Shown piece after piece: positions 6,551 through 7,271 of a stretch of DNA of 7,271 nucleotides. Position 1 is the first letter of the stretch, and each line of letters opens with the position of its first letter. The notes beneath the pieces are model-generated. The model was given only the letters and a program-made list of their open reading frames with translations. It did not search any database and was not told where the DNA came from. Origin of the DNA: Kineosporiaceae bacterium (GTDB lineage Bacteria; Actinomycetota; Actinomycetes; Actinomycetales; Angustibacteraceae); the NCBI GenBank assembly GCA_027345905.1, contig DAIETC010000196.1:1-7271 (forward strand), in the 5' to 3' direction. A program made the translations under genes and the position numbers.

Positions 6551-6556
6551 GTCGCC

Positions 6557-6562
6557 ACGATA
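6557..6562 (-). promoter_or_regulatory. Candidate -10 box (TATCGT) for the MFS gene, leaderless
   Basis: In the 22-base gap between ino1 and the MFS gene, the minus strand has TATCGT followed by six bases and the GTG start at 6550. The box fits TANNNT and the spacing fits a leaderless transcript. A weak -35 (GTCGAG, 6584-6579) lies 16 bases upstream inside the end of ino1. Confidence 0.4.
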
Positions 6563-6572
6563 GGCGCCCGGT

Positions 6573-7271
6573 TCAGCGCTCGACCTCGCCGCGGATGTAG
6601 GCCTCGACGCTGGCCCGGCCCTCGTCGTCCGGGCGCTGCACCGGCGGGGACTTCATCAGGTACGACGACGCCGACGTCAGGGCGCCGCCGATGCCGCGGT
6701 CCTTGGCGATCTTCGCCGCACGGATGGCGTCGATGATGATGCCGGCGGAGTTCGGGGAGTCCCAGACCTCCAGCTTGTACTCCAGGTTGATCGGGGCATC
6801 GCCGAAGGCGCGTCCCTCCAGGCGCACGTACGCCCACTTGCGGTCGTCGAGCCACTGCACGTAGTCCGAGGGCCCGATGTGCACGTTGCGCGCGCCCAGG
6901 TCGTGCTGCAGGTTCGAGGTCACCGCCTGGGTCTTGCTGATCTTCTTGGACTCCAGCCGGTCGCGCTCGAGCATGTTCTTGAAGTCCATGTTGCCGCCGA
7001 CGTTGAGCTGGTAGGTGCGGTCGAGCACCACGCCGCGGTCCTCGAAGAGCTTGGCCATGACCCGGTGGGTGATGGTGGCACCCACCTGGGACTTGATGTC
7101 GTCGCCGATGATCGGCACCCCGGCGGCCTCGAACTTCGCGGCCCACTGCGGGTCGCTGGCGATGAACACCGGCAGCGCGTTGACGAACGCGACCCCCGCG
7201 TCGATGGCGCACTGGGCGTAGAACTTGTCGGCCTGCTCCGAGCCGACCGGCAGGTAGGACACCAGGACGTC
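6573..7271 (-). CDS. ino1: Inositol-3-phosphate synthase, C-terminal part (cut by window edge)
   Basis: The enzyme converts glucose 6-phosphate to 1D-myo-inositol 3-phosphate using NAD, the first step towards phosphatidylinositol lipids and mycothiol in actinobacteria. The frame is open through 7271, so the N-terminus with the NAD-binding glycine-rich loop lies outside; 232 residues are visible out of about 360 usual. Family signatures are clear: DVLVSYLPVGSE at the visible start, NALPVFIASDP, GDDIKSQVGATITHR, LNVGGNMDFKNM, RLESKKISKTQAVTSN (lysines of the active-site region), IGPSDYVQWLDDRKWAYVRLEG and the C-terminal YLMKSPPVQRPDDEGRASVEAYIRG. The GTG at 7260-7262 is internal, not the start, because the conserved sequence continues upstream of it. 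The C-terminus is complete and undamaged. It precedes an MFS gene by 22 bases on the same strand. Confidence 0.97.
   Translation of the reverse strand, partial: DVLVSYLPVGSEQADKFYAQCAIDAGVAFVNALPVFIASDPQWAAKFEAAGVPIIGDDIKSQVGATITHRVMAKLFEDRGVVLDRTYQLNVGGNMDFKNMLERDRLESKKISKTQAVTSNLQHDLGARNVHIGPSDYVQWLDDRKWAYVRLEGRAFGDAPINLEYKLEVWDSPNSAGIIIDAIRAAKIAKDRGIGGALTSASSYLMKSPPVQRPDDEGRASVEAYIRGEVER

Noticed and set aside
5372..6736. A 454-codon open frame on the plus strand opposite the MFS gene
   Set aside because: The translation is Arg/Gln/Gly/His-rich with no recognisable domain, and it crosses the ends of two well-supported minus-strand genes.

Overview
The window looks like ordinary core chromosome of a high-GC Gram-positive bacterium (Actinomycetota). 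The reasons are the very high GC at third codon positions, the frequent GTG starts, and the gene pairing pcnA / MutT-type NUDIX / large exported DUF6049-type protein, which matches the mycobacterial Rv3907c-Rv3908-Rv3909 neighbourhood near oriC. The genus cannot be fixed from the sequence. I found no tRNA, rRNA, CRISPR array, insertion sequence, phage gene or recognisable defence system.

Layout. On the minus strand, reading right to left from 3679 to 1, lies a cell-envelope run: a NUDIX hydrolase (3179-3679), a 725-residue exported and membrane-anchored DUF6049-type protein (1005-3182, GTGA overlap with the NUDIX gene), a 138-residue single-pass membrane protein with a TadE-like look (524-940), and the N-terminal part of a secreted NlpC/P60-type peptidoglycan hydrolase (1-527, ATGA overlap, cut by the window edge). 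The last of these is read through the window boundary. Divergent from this run, on the plus strand, is the CCA tRNA nucleotidyltransferase pcnA (3731-5158). Convergent with pcnA, on the minus strand, are an MFS transporter (5279-6550) and, upstream of it, the C-terminal two thirds of inositol-3-phosphate synthase ino1 (6573-7271, cut by the window edge).

How they fit together. pcnA and the NUDIX protein are housekeeping functions (tRNA 3' end, nucleotide clean-up). The envelope run is probably co-transcribed from the pcnA/NUDIX divergent region, with two start/stop overlaps suggesting coupled translation. ino1 and the MFS gene look like a second unit; ino1 feeds inositol lipids and mycothiol in this phylum.

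The non-coding signals are the most interesting part. There are a 17/18-bp inverted repeat enclosing the NUDIX start, an in-frame 9-base tandem array that makes both the NUDIX stop and the DUF6049 start, a roughly 27-position hairpin between the convergent genes preceded by a C-rich duplicated stretch, and TANNNT boxes 6-8 bases before GTG codons at three genes, which suggests leaderless transcripts. I do not see a wholly new system here. The least understood items are the DUF6049-type protein, the 138-residue protein coupled to the hydrolase, and the inverted repeat.
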